Source: Gemmatimonadota bacterium
GTDB taxonomy: Bacteria; Gemmatimonadota; Gemmatimonadetes; Gemmatimonadales; GWC2-71-9
DNA: 64,000 bases
Assembly (NCBI GenBank): GCA_016713785.1
Contig: JADJOM010000003.1
Span: forward strand, 372,001 to 436,000
Direction of reading: 5' to 3'
Under the pieces are notes generated by a model. The model made no database searches, was not told the origin of the DNA, and saw nothing but the letters and a program-made list of their open reading frames with translations. The position numbers were made by a program, and so were the translations under genes. The number at the start of each line of letters is the position of its first letter. Within the stretch, counting starts at the first letter, position 1. Below are positions 9,354-18,106 of this stretch, in pieces.

Positions 9354-10133
9354 ATGACCAAGGTACTGGTAGTCGATGACAGCCTGAGCGTCCGGAAGGC
9401 GGTGGGGTTCGCGCTCAAGCCCCGCGGGCTGGACGTCCTCGAGGCCGCCTCCGGGCGGGAGGCGCTGCAGGCCATCCGCGCCCAGCAGCCGGCGCTGATC
9501 GTGTGCGACGTCATCATGAAGGACCTGAGCGGCTTCGATGTCTGCCAGGCCCTCAAGGACGACCCGGCCCTCGCCGGGACGCCCATCATCCTGATCTCGG
9601 GGATCGTCAACGAGCAGGTGCGCGGGCGCGCCGCGGCGGTCGGCGCGGCGATGATCCTGTCGAAGCCGTTCCGCGCCACGGAGCTGGCGGAGGAGGTGGT
9701 GCGCCTCCTGAGCAGCCGGCCCTCGGTGGCCGCCGCGCCGGCGTGGACGCCGGGCGCGGACGACGGCGCGATGGTGGCCCTCCGCGCGCTGCAGGCGGTG
9801 CCCTCCGTGACCCTCGCGGCGATGGTGGATGACCAGGGCCGGATGCTGGAGCAGGCGGGGCGCAGCGGTCCGGAGCTCGAGGCGCTGCGCAGCCAGCTGG
9901 CGGAGATGGTGCTCCGGGCGGAGCAGGCGGGGCGGTCGCGGCAGCTGGGACAGCCGGTGAGCGTGATGCTCGAGTTCCGCGCCGGCCTGATGCTCGCGAC
10001 CTGCCTGAGCTCTGGTGGGCTGCTGTTCGTGGAGGTGAGCGATGCGGGCGCGCTCGGCCTGGTGCGCTACGAGATGCGCCGCGTGCTGCAGACGCTGGCG
10101 TTCCCCGCCGTGGCGGCGACGGCGCGGGGGTGA
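9354..10133 (+). CDS. Response regulator with C-terminal roadblock/LC7-like domain
   Basis: The 259-residue protein opens with an intact receiver: VVDDSLSVRKAV, phospho-acceptor Asp in IVCDVIMKDLSG (Lys replaces the usual Pro), ILISGIV and LSKPFR. After a short linker at about 125-140, the C-terminal ~110 residues (VALRALQAVPSVTLAAMVDDQGRMLEQAG and on to the end) resemble a roadblock/LC7 fold, the family of MglB-type regulators of Ras-like GTPases. I infer this from secondary-structure pattern only. It is the last gene of the operon, 6 bases after the DUF4388 gene, and would link CheA phosphorylation to a GTPase or polarity protein. The role is inference. Confidence 0.65.
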   Translation: MTKVLVVDDSLSVRKAVGFALKPRGLDVLEAASGREALQAIRAQQPALIVCDVIMKDLSGFDVCQALKDDPALAGTPIILISGIVNEQVRGRAAAVGAAMILSKPFRATELAEEVVRLLSSRPSVAAAPAWTPGADDGAMVALRALQAVPSVTLAAMVDDQGRMLEQAGRSGPELEALRSQLAEMVLRAEQAGRSRQLGQPVSVMLEFRAGLMLATCLSSGGLLFVEVSDAGALGLVRYEMRRVLQTLAFPAVAATARG

Positions 10134-10211
10134 GCCGGCGCTTGCATCCCCCCGGGGGGAGCCCTAACCTCCACCGGCGCCGTCGTCCGGCCTGTGCGGC
10201 CGCGGCGCGCC

Positions 10212-10285
10212 GGGCCCTTAGCTCAGCCGGTTAGAGCACCGGACTCATAATCCGAGGGACGGAGGTTCAAATCCTCCAGGGCCCA
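10212..10285 (+). tRNA. tRNA with CAU anticodon (tRNA-Ile2 or elongator Met)
   Basis: A 74-base cloverleaf. The acceptor stem GGGCCCT pairs perfectly with AGGGCCC, discriminator A follows, and CCA is not encoded. The D arm is GCTC/GAGC, the anticodon loop is CTCATAA and the T arm is GGAGG/CCTCC with TTCAAAT. The anticodon stem has one C-A mismatch at its outer pair. CAU anticodons serve initiator Met, elongator Met or, after lysidine modification, Ile AUA. The start GGGCCCTTAGCTCAG resembles bacterial tRNA-Ile(CAU) genes, so I lean to Ile2. Confidence 0.88.
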
Positions 10286-10289
10286 CTCC

Positions 10290-10313
10290 GGGGCGGGGCC
10301 GTCGCCCCGCCCC
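10290..10313. terminator. Hairpin between convergent tRNA and atpD
   Basis: A perfect 10-base-pair GC stem (GGGGCGGGGC / GCCCCGCCCC) with loop CGTC sits between the plus-strand tRNA and the end of the minus-strand V-ATPase operon. The strong symmetric stem could stop transcription from both sides. There is no T run, so it is not a textbook intrinsic terminator. Confidence 0.55.
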
Positions 10314-10930
10314 TAGGCATTCCGCCGCTTGATCCGCAGCAGCCGCACCTTCTCCTCACGCTCCCGTTCATCCAGCCGCCGTCGCACCTCCGCCAGCCGC
10401 TGCTCGAGCGCCGGTGTCAGGCGCTGCTCCAGCATGTTGACCTGCCGCGTGGTGCGGGAGAGCGCGAGTCCCAGCCGCTGCAGCAGCATCTCGCGCGGCG
10501 CCGAACTCACCAGCCGGTCGACCAGTCGCTCGAAGTGATCGGTCGCGGCCACCGCCGCCGGCCCCACGGCGGGGGGCGGGGTCTCGCGGCCGCCGAGGGT
10601 GCGCTCCACCGGCGGCGGGTCGAGGATGGTGGAGGCGGGAACGCCCCAGACCGAGAGCGGCCGAATGTCCACCCGCAGGTCGCGGTCGGGCCAGCCCCAG
10701 GCCCGGAGGCCCGCCTGGCCCTCGCTGGCGTAGGCCTCGAGCAGCGCCTCGTAGGCGGCGCGCGCTTCGGCCGAGATCACGGCGCGGGCACTGAGCGCGG
10801 GCTTGGCCAGGTGGAAGAGCTCGCCCACCAGCGCCTCGCGCTTGCGGCGGAGGAGGCTGGTGCCCTTCTCCATCCGCTCCAGCTGGCGCCGGGCGCGCAG
10901 CAGCGCGAGACGGGTGGCGGGGCCAGTCAT
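10313..10930 (-). CDS. atpD: V-type ATP synthase subunit D
   Basis: This is the central rotor shaft subunit, joining the A3B3 catalytic head to the membrane ring. The 205-residue protein opens MTGPATRLALLRARRQLERMEKG and carries L-L-R-x-K-R-E-A-L near residue 30, the long N-terminal helix pattern of subunit D. The C-terminus has the matching second helix (RTTRQVNMLEQRLTPALEQR, then RLLRIKRR). The usual internal loop is Pro-rich here. It is the last gene of the minus-strand operon, and its ATG overlaps the atpB stop by 4 bases. Confidence 0.88.
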   Translation of the reverse strand: MTGPATRLALLRARRQLERMEKGTSLLRRKREALVGELFHLAKPALSARAVISAEARAAYEALLEAYASEGQAGLRAWGWPDRDLRVDIRPLSVWGVPASTILDPPPVERTLGGRETPPPAVGPAAVAATDHFERLVDRLVSSAPREMLLQRLGLALSRTTRQVNMLEQRLTPALEQRLAEVRRRLDEREREEKVRLLRIKRRNA

Positions 10931-12329
10931 CCGGACGGCTCGGCGGCGTGGCGGTTCGGCGGCTCGGCATGCGCCGCCCAGATGGCGTCGCTCAGCCGGG
11001 TGAGGTCCTCGCGGGGCATGCCCTCGAGCAGCCGCCAGCCGGTGCCCAGGGTCTCGTCGAGCCGGCGGCCGCCCTCCGGCTGGGCCACGAACTCGCGCTC
11101 GAACCGCTCCGCGAAGGCCAGCGCGCGGCGGTCGGCGGCCCCAGGCCGGCCTCGCCCACGATGGCCGCCATGAGCCGCGCCTCGCGCCCGGCCGCGTAGA
11201 GGGCGTAGAGCTGGTCGGCCCACGGCCGGTGCTCCGCCACGGTGCGGCCCCGGCCGATCCCCGCGTTCATCAGGCGGGAGAGTGACGGGAGGACGTCCAC
11301 CGGCGGGAAGATGCCGCGGCGGTGGAGGTCGCGGCTGAGCACGATCTGGCCCTCGGTGATGTAGCCGGTGAGGTCCGGGATGGGATGGGTGATGTCGTCG
11401 TCCGGCATGGTGAGGATCGGCAGCTGGGTGAGGGAGCCGGGGCGGTCCCGCAGCAGGCCGGCGCGCTCGAAGATCGTCGCCAGGTCGGTGTACATGTAGC
11501 CGGGATAGCCGCGGCGCCCGGGGATCTCCTGGCGCGCGGTGGCGATCTCGCGCAGCGCCTCGCAGTAGTGGGTGATGTCGGCCATCACCACCAGCACGTG
11601 CAGCCCGCACTCGAAGGCCAGGTACTCCGCGGCGGTCAGCGCCATGCGGGGCGCCAGCAGGCGCTCGATGGTGGGGTCGCTGGCCTGGTTGAGGTAGAGC
11701 ACGCTCCGCTCGAGGGCGCCGCTCTTCGCGAACCGCTCCAGGAAGCCGCGGGTCTCGCGCGCGGTGATGCCGATCCCGGCGAAGACCACCGCGAACGGCT
11801 CGCCGCGGGGGGCGCGCGCCTGCTCCACGATCGCGGCCGCCAGCTCCAGCGCGGGGAGGCCCGGGCCGGAGAAGACGGGCAGCTTCTGGCCCCGCACCAG
11901 GGTGTTCATGCCGTCGATGGCGCTGATGCCGGTCTCGATGAACTCGCTGGGCCGCAGCCGCCGCGCCGGGTTCATCGGGGCGCCGTTGAGCGGGCGGAGG
12001 GCCGCGCCGATCGGCGCGGGGAGGCCATCGAGGGGGCGGCCCACCCCCGAGAGGGCGCGGCCGATCAGCTCCGGCCCCACCGCCGCGCGCGCCACCTCGC
12101 CGGTGAGGGTGACGGCGGCCCGCCCGGGCGCGAGGCCCAGGGTGTCGTCGAGCACCTGGACCACGGTCATCGCCTCGCCGGCGTCGATCACCTGGCCGCG
12201 GCGGTCGGGGGCGCCCGGCATCGTCACGGTGACCCACTCGCCCAGCGCCACCTGCGCCGTGCGATGCAGGAAGAGCAGGGGGCCGGCGGCGCCATCGGCG
12301 CCACGATAGGTGCGTGCCAGTCCGCTCAT
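10927..12329 (-). CDS. atpB: V-type ATP synthase subunit B, frameshifted near the C-terminus
   Basis: The non-catalytic subunit of the A3B3 head. It has the family run GRPLDG, FIETGISAIDGMNTLVRGQKLPVFS, MADITHYCEALREI, GRRGYPGYMYTDLA and THPIPDLTGYITEGQI. It lacks a Walker A loop, as expected for subunit B. A one-base loss in the CCCC run at 11139-11142 (plus strand) shifts the last 70 or so codons; restoring it gives AADRRALAFAERFEREFVAQ and a stop overlapping the atpD start. The repaired protein is about 467 residues, the normal size. The tail, encoded by degenerate GAGCCGCC-like octamers, reads AEPPNRHAAEPSG. Its ATG overlaps the atpA stop. Confidence 0.87.
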
Positions 12330-14083
12330 GGGCCCCCCTCACGTCCCGCCACCTCCCGCACCGCCACCTCGGCGCCCGCCACCAGCCCCGGCCAGTCGGC
12401 CGGGCCGGCGTCGCGCAGCGCCGCCAGCGCCCGGCGCGCCCCCGTCAGGTCGAGCCGCTCGAGCGGGCGGCCCGCGGCCGTGGCAGCGGCGGCGGCGTCG
12501 TGCAGCGCGAGGCCCAGCCGCGCCAGTGCCAGGGTCTTGCCCACCGGGGAGGAGGCGTCGGTGGCGCTGTAGGCGCTCTGCGCCAGCACCAGCTCGCGCA
12601 GCAGCCGCGCCGACTCGAGGATGAGGCGGTCCTCGTCCTGCAGCGCATCCGGACCCACCAGCGCCGCGATCTCCTTGAGTTCGCGGCCCCGCTGCAGCAG
12701 CTCCACCAGCCGCCGCCGCGCCGCGCCCCACCCCGCGCCCCCCTCCCGCTCGAACCAGGGTTGGGTGCGCGCGAGGTACTCGGAGTAGCTCGTCTCCCAG
12801 TCGACGGCGGGGAAGTGCCGCTGGTGCGCCAGCGACGGATCGAGGGCCCAGACGGCGCCCGCCACCCGCAGGCAGGCCTGCGTCACCGGCTCGGAGAAGT
12901 CGCCGCCCGGCGGGGAGATGGCGGTGATGAGGGTGAGCGCACCGGTCCGCTCCGGCGCGCCCTGGCAGCGGACCCGCCCGGCGCGCTCGTAGAAGGTGCC
13001 GAGCCGGCTGGCGAGGTAGGTCGGATAGCCTTCCTCGCCGGGCATCTCCGCCAGGCGGGCGCTGATCTCGCGCAGCGCCTCGGCCCAGCGGGAGAGGCTG
13101 TCGGCCATGAGCGCCACCCGGCAGCCCTGGTCGCGGTAGTACTCGGCCAGCGTCATCCCCAGGTACACCGACGCCTCGCGCGCCGCCACCGGCATGTTGG
13201 AGGTGTTCACCACCATGATGGTCCGGTCCATCAGCGAGCGCCCGGTGCGCGGATCGGCGAGCTCGGGGAACTCGCTCAGCACCTCCGCCATCTCGTTGCC
13301 CCGCTCGCCGCAGCCGATGTAGACGATGATGTCGGCGTCGGCCCACTTGGCCAGCGACTGCTCGATGACGGTCTTCCCGGTGCCGAACCCGCCCGGGACC
13401 GCCACCGTGCCGCCCTCGGCCACCGGGAAGAGGAAGTCGAAGATCCGCTGCCCGGTGAGGAACGGGCGCTCGTCCCCGAGCCGCTCGGCCACCGGGCGGG
13501 GCTGCCGCACCCGCCACCGGTGGGAGAGGTAGAGCGGCGTGCCATCCCCCAGGGTGACCGCCGGCTCCCGGATGGTGAGCGGCCCGCTGGCGACCGTGGC
13601 CACGACACCGGCGGTGCCGGGCGGGACGAGGATGCGGTGCTGGAAGCCGGGGCGCTCCTCCACGGTGCCGAGCAGGTCGCCGGCGGACACCGCGGCGCCG
13701 GCCGCGACCACCGGGGTGAAGTCCCAGCGGCGCGCCGGGTCGAGGGTGGCGGCCTCGGCGCCGGCGGGGAGGAAGTCGCCGTGGGTGCGGGCCAGGTCGG
13801 GCAGCGGCCGTCCCAGGCCGTCGAGGATGGACCCGAGCAGGCCGGGGCCGAGCTCGATCTCGAGCGAGCGCCCCGTGGGCACCACCGGCTCGCCGGTGGC
13901 GAGCCCGTTGGTGTCCTCGTACACCTGCAGGGTGGCGAGGTCGCCCTCGAGGCGGATCACCTCGCCGAGCAGCCGCTGGTGGCCCACCACGGCCAGCTCA
14001 TAGAGGCCCACATCGGGAAGGGGCGCCGCCTCCACGAGCGTGCCGGTGACCCGGCGGATCCGGGCGGTGCGCGGGTCGGTCAC
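12326..14083 (-). CDS. atpA: V-type ATP synthase subunit A (catalytic)
   Basis: The catalytic subunit, which hydrolyses or makes ATP coupled to ion flow. At 585 residues it is full length. Visible motifs are the N-terminal barrel with LGEVIRLEGD, VYEDTNGLATGEPV, the non-homologous insert, Walker A GGFGTGKTVIEQSLAKW (many homologues have GPFGSGKTV), YIGCGERGNEMAEVL, the Walker B-like CRVALMADSLSRWAEALREIS and LPGEEGYPTYLASRLG. It lies between atpF and atpB with 4-base overlaps on both sides, so the three are translationally coupled. Confidence 0.95.
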   Translation of the reverse strand: MTDPRTARIRRVTGTLVEAAPLPDVGLYELAVVGHQRLLGEVIRLEGDLATLQVYEDTNGLATGEPVVPTGRSLEIELGPGLLGSILDGLGRPLPDLARTHGDFLPAGAEAATLDPARRWDFTPVVAAGAAVSAGDLLGTVEERPGFQHRILVPPGTAGVVATVASGPLTIREPAVTLGDGTPLYLSHRWRVRQPRPVAERLGDERPFLTGQRIFDFLFPVAEGGTVAVPGGFGTGKTVIEQSLAKWADADIIVYIGCGERGNEMAEVLSEFPELADPRTGRSLMDRTIMVVNTSNMPVAAREASVYLGMTLAEYYRDQGCRVALMADSLSRWAEALREISARLAEMPGEEGYPTYLASRLGTFYERAGRVRCQGAPERTGALTLITAISPPGGDFSEPVTQACLRVAGAVWALDPSLAHQRHFPAVDWETSYSEYLARTQPWFEREGGAGWGAARRRLVELLQRGRELKEIAALVGPDALQDEDRLILESARLLRELVLAQSAYSATDASSPVGKTLALARLGLALHDAAAAATAAGRPLERLDLTGARRALAALRDAGPADWPGLVAGAEVAVREVAGREGGP

Positions 14084-14409
14084 TTGAGCCGTACCCGGTA
14101 GCCGATGGCCTGCCGCAGCAGGTCGGAGATGTAGCGGTCCATGCCTTCCTCCGCCGGGCTCCAGCGCGGTCCCGGAAAGGGCACCAGCAGCGGCAGCGGC
14201 CGCCGGGCCAGCTCGCGGCGCACCTCGGGCGGGAGCAGCTCGTGCAGGGTGTCTTCCACGAGGAGGACGCCGGTGTCGGGGTCGGCGGCGAGCGCCAGCA
14301 CCCGGTTGAGCGCCTGGCCCGAGGTCTCCGCCTCGACGGGGCGGAGGCCGGTGAGGGCCAGGCCGGTGGCCACCGCCGGCCGGCAGAGCACGCGCACGGC
14401 GTAGCTCAT
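14080..14409 (-). CDS. atpF: V-type ATP synthase subunit F
   Basis: A small 109-residue central-stalk subunit that sits beside subunit D. The sequence starts MSYAVRVLCRPAVATGLALTGL and has DTGVLLVEDTLHELLPPEVR, matching the family's G-I-I-L-I-x-E segment and Rossmann-like fold, with a short C-terminal helix. It lies between atpC and atpA with 4-base overlaps. A longer open frame runs into it from upstream but only as the frameshifted end of atpC; the start at 14409 fits the family. Confidence 0.85.
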   Translation of the reverse strand: MSYAVRVLCRPAVATGLALTGLRPVEAETSGQALNRVLALAADPDTGVLLVEDTLHELLPPEVRRELARRPLPLLVPFPGPRWSPAEEGMDRYISDLLRQAIGYRVRLK

Positions 14410-15409
14410 GGCGGCCCCGCCGCGTGGTCGCGCCGGGGGGGCGGCGCGCCGAGCGCCACGCCCCAGACCGCCCGCTGCAGGAAGACCACCTCCGCGCGGA
14501 GGGGACAGCAGGTAGCTGACCACCGGTGCGGCGCCGAGCGGATCGCGTCGGGCGCGGCGCTGCCAGGCCTGGCGGCGCCGGTCGGCGAGGTCGCGCTCCA
14601 GGGTGGCCGGGTCGCCGATCTCGGGCGGGAGCAGCGGGGCCAGCGTGGTTGCGGCGAGCACCCGCGGCAGCAGCGCCGCGACCTGGTCGGGCGCGGCGGC
14701 GGCGATGCGGGTGCAGCCCTCGAGCGTGAGCGCCTCGCCACCGGGCAGGAAGAGCGAGGCGGGGAGCAGGTCGCCGCCGCGTCCGACAAGGAGCAGGGCG
14801 GTGCGCAGGTTGTCGAGGTCGATCGCCTCGCGCACGAACCCGCGCCAGCCGCCCCCGAGCTGGCGCGCGGCCGCGAGGGCCATCGCGCCCGCCGTGCGGG
14901 CCAGGGCCACATCAATCGACAGCAGGTCGGGGTGCCCCGCGCGCGGGGCGCAGCGCCGGCGCAAAGGGGGAGCGCCACGCCGCGAGCAGTGCGGCGATGG
15001 CCGCCACCGAGGGCAGGCGCGCCAGCTCCGCCTGCACCCGCTCGGGAAGGGTCGGGGTGGGGAGGAGCCCCAGCAGGCGGGCCTCCGCCGGGACCCCGGC
15101 GGCCGCGCCGCGGAGCAGGCCCCGGAGCGACCGCTGGTCCTCGAGGGCAAAGAGCAGGCGGCCCAGCGCCTCGCCGGGTTCCCAGCGTGCCAGCTGGCGC
15201 AGGCGGGCGCCGGCCCCGCGCCGGATGGCGAGTTCGAGGGCGGGGGCGTCGGGGCGCGGGTCGGCCACGGCGTACCCACGGGTCCCGAGTTCGCGGGCGA
15301 TCGTCGCGAAGTCGACCGCCCGCAGCAGCGCCGCGCGCCCCGCCGGATCGAGCAGGTGGGCGGACAGTCCGGCCGCGCGGACGACCAGGGCATCCATCGT
15401 GGCGGTCAC
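14406..15409 (-). CDS. atpC: V-type ATP synthase subunit C, two frameshifts
   Basis: Subunit C (d-type) links the central shaft to the membrane ring. Three frames must be joined: MDALVVRAAGLSAHLLDP to about FAPALRPA, then AGHPDLLSIDVALARTAG to about VVSYLLS, then LRAEVVFLQRAVWGVALG to a TGA that overlaps the atpF start. One extra base in the CCCCGCGCGCGGGG-like stretch at 14935-14948 and one extra in the G4 run at 14501-14504 explain both shifts. The repaired length of about 333 residues is normal. The start is either GTG at 15409, overlapping the atpE stop, or ATG at 15397. Both breaks are in G/C runs and conservation is intact, so error is likely. Confidence 0.78.
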
Positions 15410-15987
15410 GCGGGGGGCTCCAGGCTGGCCACGATGTGGATGCGCGCCTCCGCCTCCCGCGCCACCAGCCGGCCGGGGAGCGAGGCGTCGATCAGCACGC
15501 GGCCATCGGCGGTCACCACCTGGCTGCCCGCGTGGAGGGCCGTATCCACTTCCACCGGCACGCCACGCGCGGCGCATCGGTCTGCCACGGCCTGCCGCAG
15601 CGCCGCCGTGGTCCGGACCAGGGCCGGCCGGTCGCCGGCGTGGTCGAGGGCGCGCTCGGCGAGGCTGGCGAGGGCCGCCACCTCGGCGGGACTCAGCGCC
15701 TCGCGCGCCAGGCCCTCGCGGACCAGGCCGAGGACCCGCTCCACCAGGGCCTCGCGGGCGGTGAGCACCGCGTGCTCCGCCTCACGGGTGGCCAGGGCCA
15801 CGTCGCGCGCGGCGGTGGTCTCGAGCCGGGACCGCTCCCGCGCCAGCGCGTCGTCGCGCCGGGCCACGCGGAGCGCCTCGGCTTCACGGGTGAGCGCGGC
15901 CGCGGCGGCGGCGGCCTCCGCCTGCTCCGCGGCGATCCGCTGCTCCGCCTCGCGCTCCAGCGCGGCCAGCAGGTCTTGCAGGGCCAT
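15406..15987 (-). CDS. atpE: V-type ATP synthase subunit E
   Basis: Peripheral stalk subunit, 193 residues. It starts MALQDLLAALEREAEQRIAA and continues as a long Ala/Glu/Arg coiled coil to about residue 95, then a globular C-terminal domain (GDRPALVRTTAALRQAV, then GSQVVTADGRVLIDASL). That last motif matches the G-G-x-x-x-x-D-G-x-x-x-x-D-N segment of the family. It pairs with the small coiled-coil subunit at the operon start to form the stator stalk. It lies 6 bases after the ring subunit gene and overlaps atpC by 4 bases. Confidence 0.82.
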   Translation of the reverse strand: MALQDLLAALEREAEQRIAAEQAEAAAAAAALTREAEALRVARRDDALARERSRLETTAARDVALATREAEHAVLTAREALVERVLGLVREGLAREALSPAEVAALASLAERALDHAGDRPALVRTTAALRQAVADRCAARGVPVEVDTALHAGSQVVTADGRVLIDASLPGRLVAREAEARIHIVASLEPPA

Positions 15988-15993
15988 GGGGGG

Positions 15994-16212
15994 TCAGGCG
16001 CCGCCACGCAGCATGATGAGCACCGCCACCACGAACCCGAGGACCACCATCGTCTCCGGGATGGCGACCATGATGATCACCGTGGTCGTGAGCTCCGGCT
16101 TCTCCGCCAGCGCGGCGGCGCCGGCCGGCCCGATGCGGGACTGGGCCCACGCGGTGGCGAGCGCGGGCAGCCCCACGGCGAGCGCGGCGGCGAGCGGAAT
16201 CCAGAACGACAT
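15994..16212 (-). CDS. atpK: V-type ATP synthase membrane ring subunit K (proteolipid c)
   Basis: A 72-residue protein with two membrane helices (about residues 4-24 and 45-68) joined by a polar loop (GPAGAAALAEKPEL). The ion-binding carboxylate is Glu53 in AIPETMVVLGF, the P-E-T context seen in V/A-type c subunits. It is the short single-hairpin form rather than the duplicated 16-kDa form. AAAGGAG lies 8 bases before the ATG, one of the clearest ribosome sites in the operon, which fits the high copy number needed for the ring. Proton versus sodium specificity cannot be decided by eye. Confidence 0.87.
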   Translation of the reverse strand: MSFWIPLAAALAVGLPALATAWAQSRIGPAGAAALAEKPELTTTVIIMVAIPETMVVLGFVVAVLIMLRGGA

Positions 16213-16225
16213 ACGGTGCTCCTTT

Positions 16226-18106
16226 CTAGGCGGGACGGGAGGGGGGCGGCGTCCAGTGGCCGAACGGACGGTATGCCACCCCTCCCGGACTGTAGAAATT
16301 TCCGAAGAACTCGACGTAATGGAGGCGCAGGGCATGGATCATCGGGCTCATCACCCCGAGCGCGAAGTTGACCAGGTGGAACAGCAGGGCGAACAGCACC
16401 CCGATCAGCACGCTGCCGAACGCCCCGGCCATCCGGTTGGCCACCACGGCGAGCATCACCGACGCGGTGCCGAGGGCCATGATGCGGGAATAGGAGAGGA
16501 CCCGGCCCAGCGTGGAGAGGAACTCCACCGGCGCCACGATGCCCTCCACGACCACCAGCAGCGGGAAGCTCACCAGGATCACGATCGTCACGGGGGTGAG
16601 CAGCGGGCGCGGCAGCACCTCGATGCTGGCCAGCAGGGCCACGATCACGAGGACCAGCATGACCGCGGTCAGCCCGCGGCCGATCGCCTGGCGGCGATGG
16701 GCGTGGTAGGCGTTCACGGCGCCGATCACCAGGCCGAGCAGCATGTGCACCGCGCCCAGCGAGACGGCAAGGATGAGGAACGGGACCACCGCCTCCTCGC
16801 GGTCGAACCAGAGGGCGTGCAGGCCGAACCAGCGCCGGCCCAGGTCGCCGAACAGCTCGCCGAAGCAGAGTCCGAACAGCCCGCTGAACACCGCGCAGGC
16901 CACCAGGATCTCCGCCAGCGACCGCTGCCACCCCGCCTCGGGGTGGCGGCGGCGGAGCAGGATCCCGCCCGCCAGCAGCACCAGCGCGTACCCGACATCC
17001 CCCATCATGAGGCCGAAGAACATCGGGAAGAAGACGGCCATGAACGGCGTGGGGTCGATGCTGCCGTACCGGGGCAGGGGCAGGAGGCTCACCAGCAGCT
17101 CGAAGGGCCGGAAGAGGCGCGGGTTGCGCAGCACCACCGGCGCGTCCTCGGCGGTCCACTCGTCCTGCCCCAGCTCCTCCAGCACCACCTCCGCCCCGAA
17201 GCGCCGGTCGAGGGCCAGCCGGAGTTTCGGGCGGGTGTCGGCGGGGAGCCAGCCTTCGAGGACGAAGGCGTGGGTGGTGACCCGGCTCAGGTCGCGCGCC
17301 TCGAGCACGGCCAGGCGATCGCGACAGTGCCGGCTGCCCTGGCGGAGCAGCGGTTCGGTCCGCCGGCGCAGCTCGGCCTGCTCCCGCCGGGCCCGGCTCA
17401 GCTCGCCCGGCAGCTGGCGCATGCGCTCGAGCATGGCGGGCATGGCCTGCGCCAAGGTCTGGCCGGCAAAGCCGGCGGGGAGGCTCACCTCGCTCACCCG
17501 GCCGGCGGCCAGCAGCTGTTCCACCCGCGCCGCGGCGTGTTCCGGCACCAGCAGGAGGACCGCGGTTTCCTCGGCGGGGAGCGGATGCGACCGGATCTCG
17601 AAGGCCGGCCCGAGCAGCGCGGTCAACTCGGCGCGGAGCTTCTCCACGCTCTCGCGCTGCCCCGCCCGGAGCACCACGTGGTACGCCCGCCCGCTGGCCC
17701 AGCGGGGCTGGGTAGCCAGCAGCGGCTCGAAGGCGTGAAAGACCGCCTCATATCGGGCCAGCAGCGCCTGCTCTTCCTCCAGCCGCTGGACCCGGGCCAC
17801 GAGCTGCTCGGCCTGGCGGCGGATCCGCCGCAGTTGGTGCACCAGGGCCGGCAGCACCATCCCGGGCGCGGCGGGGCCGACGGCGGTGGCGCCGAGCAGG
17901 CGGGTGGCGGTGGCGCAGTCCTCGAGGGCGCTGGAGAGGTGGTGGCGGAGCCGCTCCTCGCGGGTGGAGCGGGTCACCGGCTCGAGCAGGGGCAGGTCGT
18001 GGGGCGCGGCCAGGTGCATCAGGCCGAGGTCCTGGAGCTGTTCCAGGACGGCGGGCAGGCGCTCCCGGGGGCCGAGAATCCGTACCCGCGCCATCGCGAG
18101 GATCAT
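16226..18106 (-). CDS. atpI: V-type ATP synthase subunit I (a subunit)
   Basis: The stator membrane subunit that forms the ion half-channels, about 626 residues. The N-terminal cytoplasmic half begins MILAMARVRILGPRERLPAVL and contains coiled coils. The C-terminal half has about seven or eight membrane helices, including PTPFMAVFFPMFFGLMMGDVGYALV, the hallmark of the family, and LSYSRIMALGTASVMLAVVANRM with the conserved buried Arg. The ATG at 18106 overlaps the stop of the upstream coiled-coil gene by 4 bases. The gene ends 13 bases before the ring subunit start. Confidence 0.93.
   Translation of the reverse strand: MILAMARVRILGPRERLPAVLEQLQDLGLMHLAAPHDLPLLEPVTRSTREERLRHHLSSALEDCATATRLLGATAVGPAAPGMVLPALVHQLRRIRRQAEQLVARVQRLEEEQALLARYEAVFHAFEPLLATQPRWASGRAYHVVLRAGQRESVEKLRAELTALLGPAFEIRSHPLPAEETAVLLLVPEHAAARVEQLLAAGRVSEVSLPAGFAGQTLAQAMPAMLERMRQLPGELSRARREQAELRRRTEPLLRQGSRHCRDRLAVLEARDLSRVTTHAFVLEGWLPADTRPKLRLALDRRFGAEVVLEELGQDEWTAEDAPVVLRNPRLFRPFELLVSLLPLPRYGSIDPTPFMAVFFPMFFGLMMGDVGYALVLLAGGILLRRRHPEAGWQRSLAEILVACAVFSGLFGLCFGELFGDLGRRWFGLHALWFDREEAVVPFLILAVSLGAVHMLLGLVIGAVNAYHAHRRQAIGRGLTAVMLVLVIVALLASIEVLPRPLLTPVTIVILVSFPLLVVVEGIVAPVEFLSTLGRVLSYSRIMALGTASVMLAVVANRMAGAFGSVLIGVLFALLFHLVNFALGVMSPMIHALRLHYVEFFGNFYSPGGVAYRPFGHWTPPPSRPA

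Noticed and set aside
10931..10980. GC-rich inverted structure as an origin or attachment site downstream of the tRNA
   Set aside because: It is the coding tail of atpB built from degenerate octamers; no integrase or tRNA 3-prime duplication was seen.
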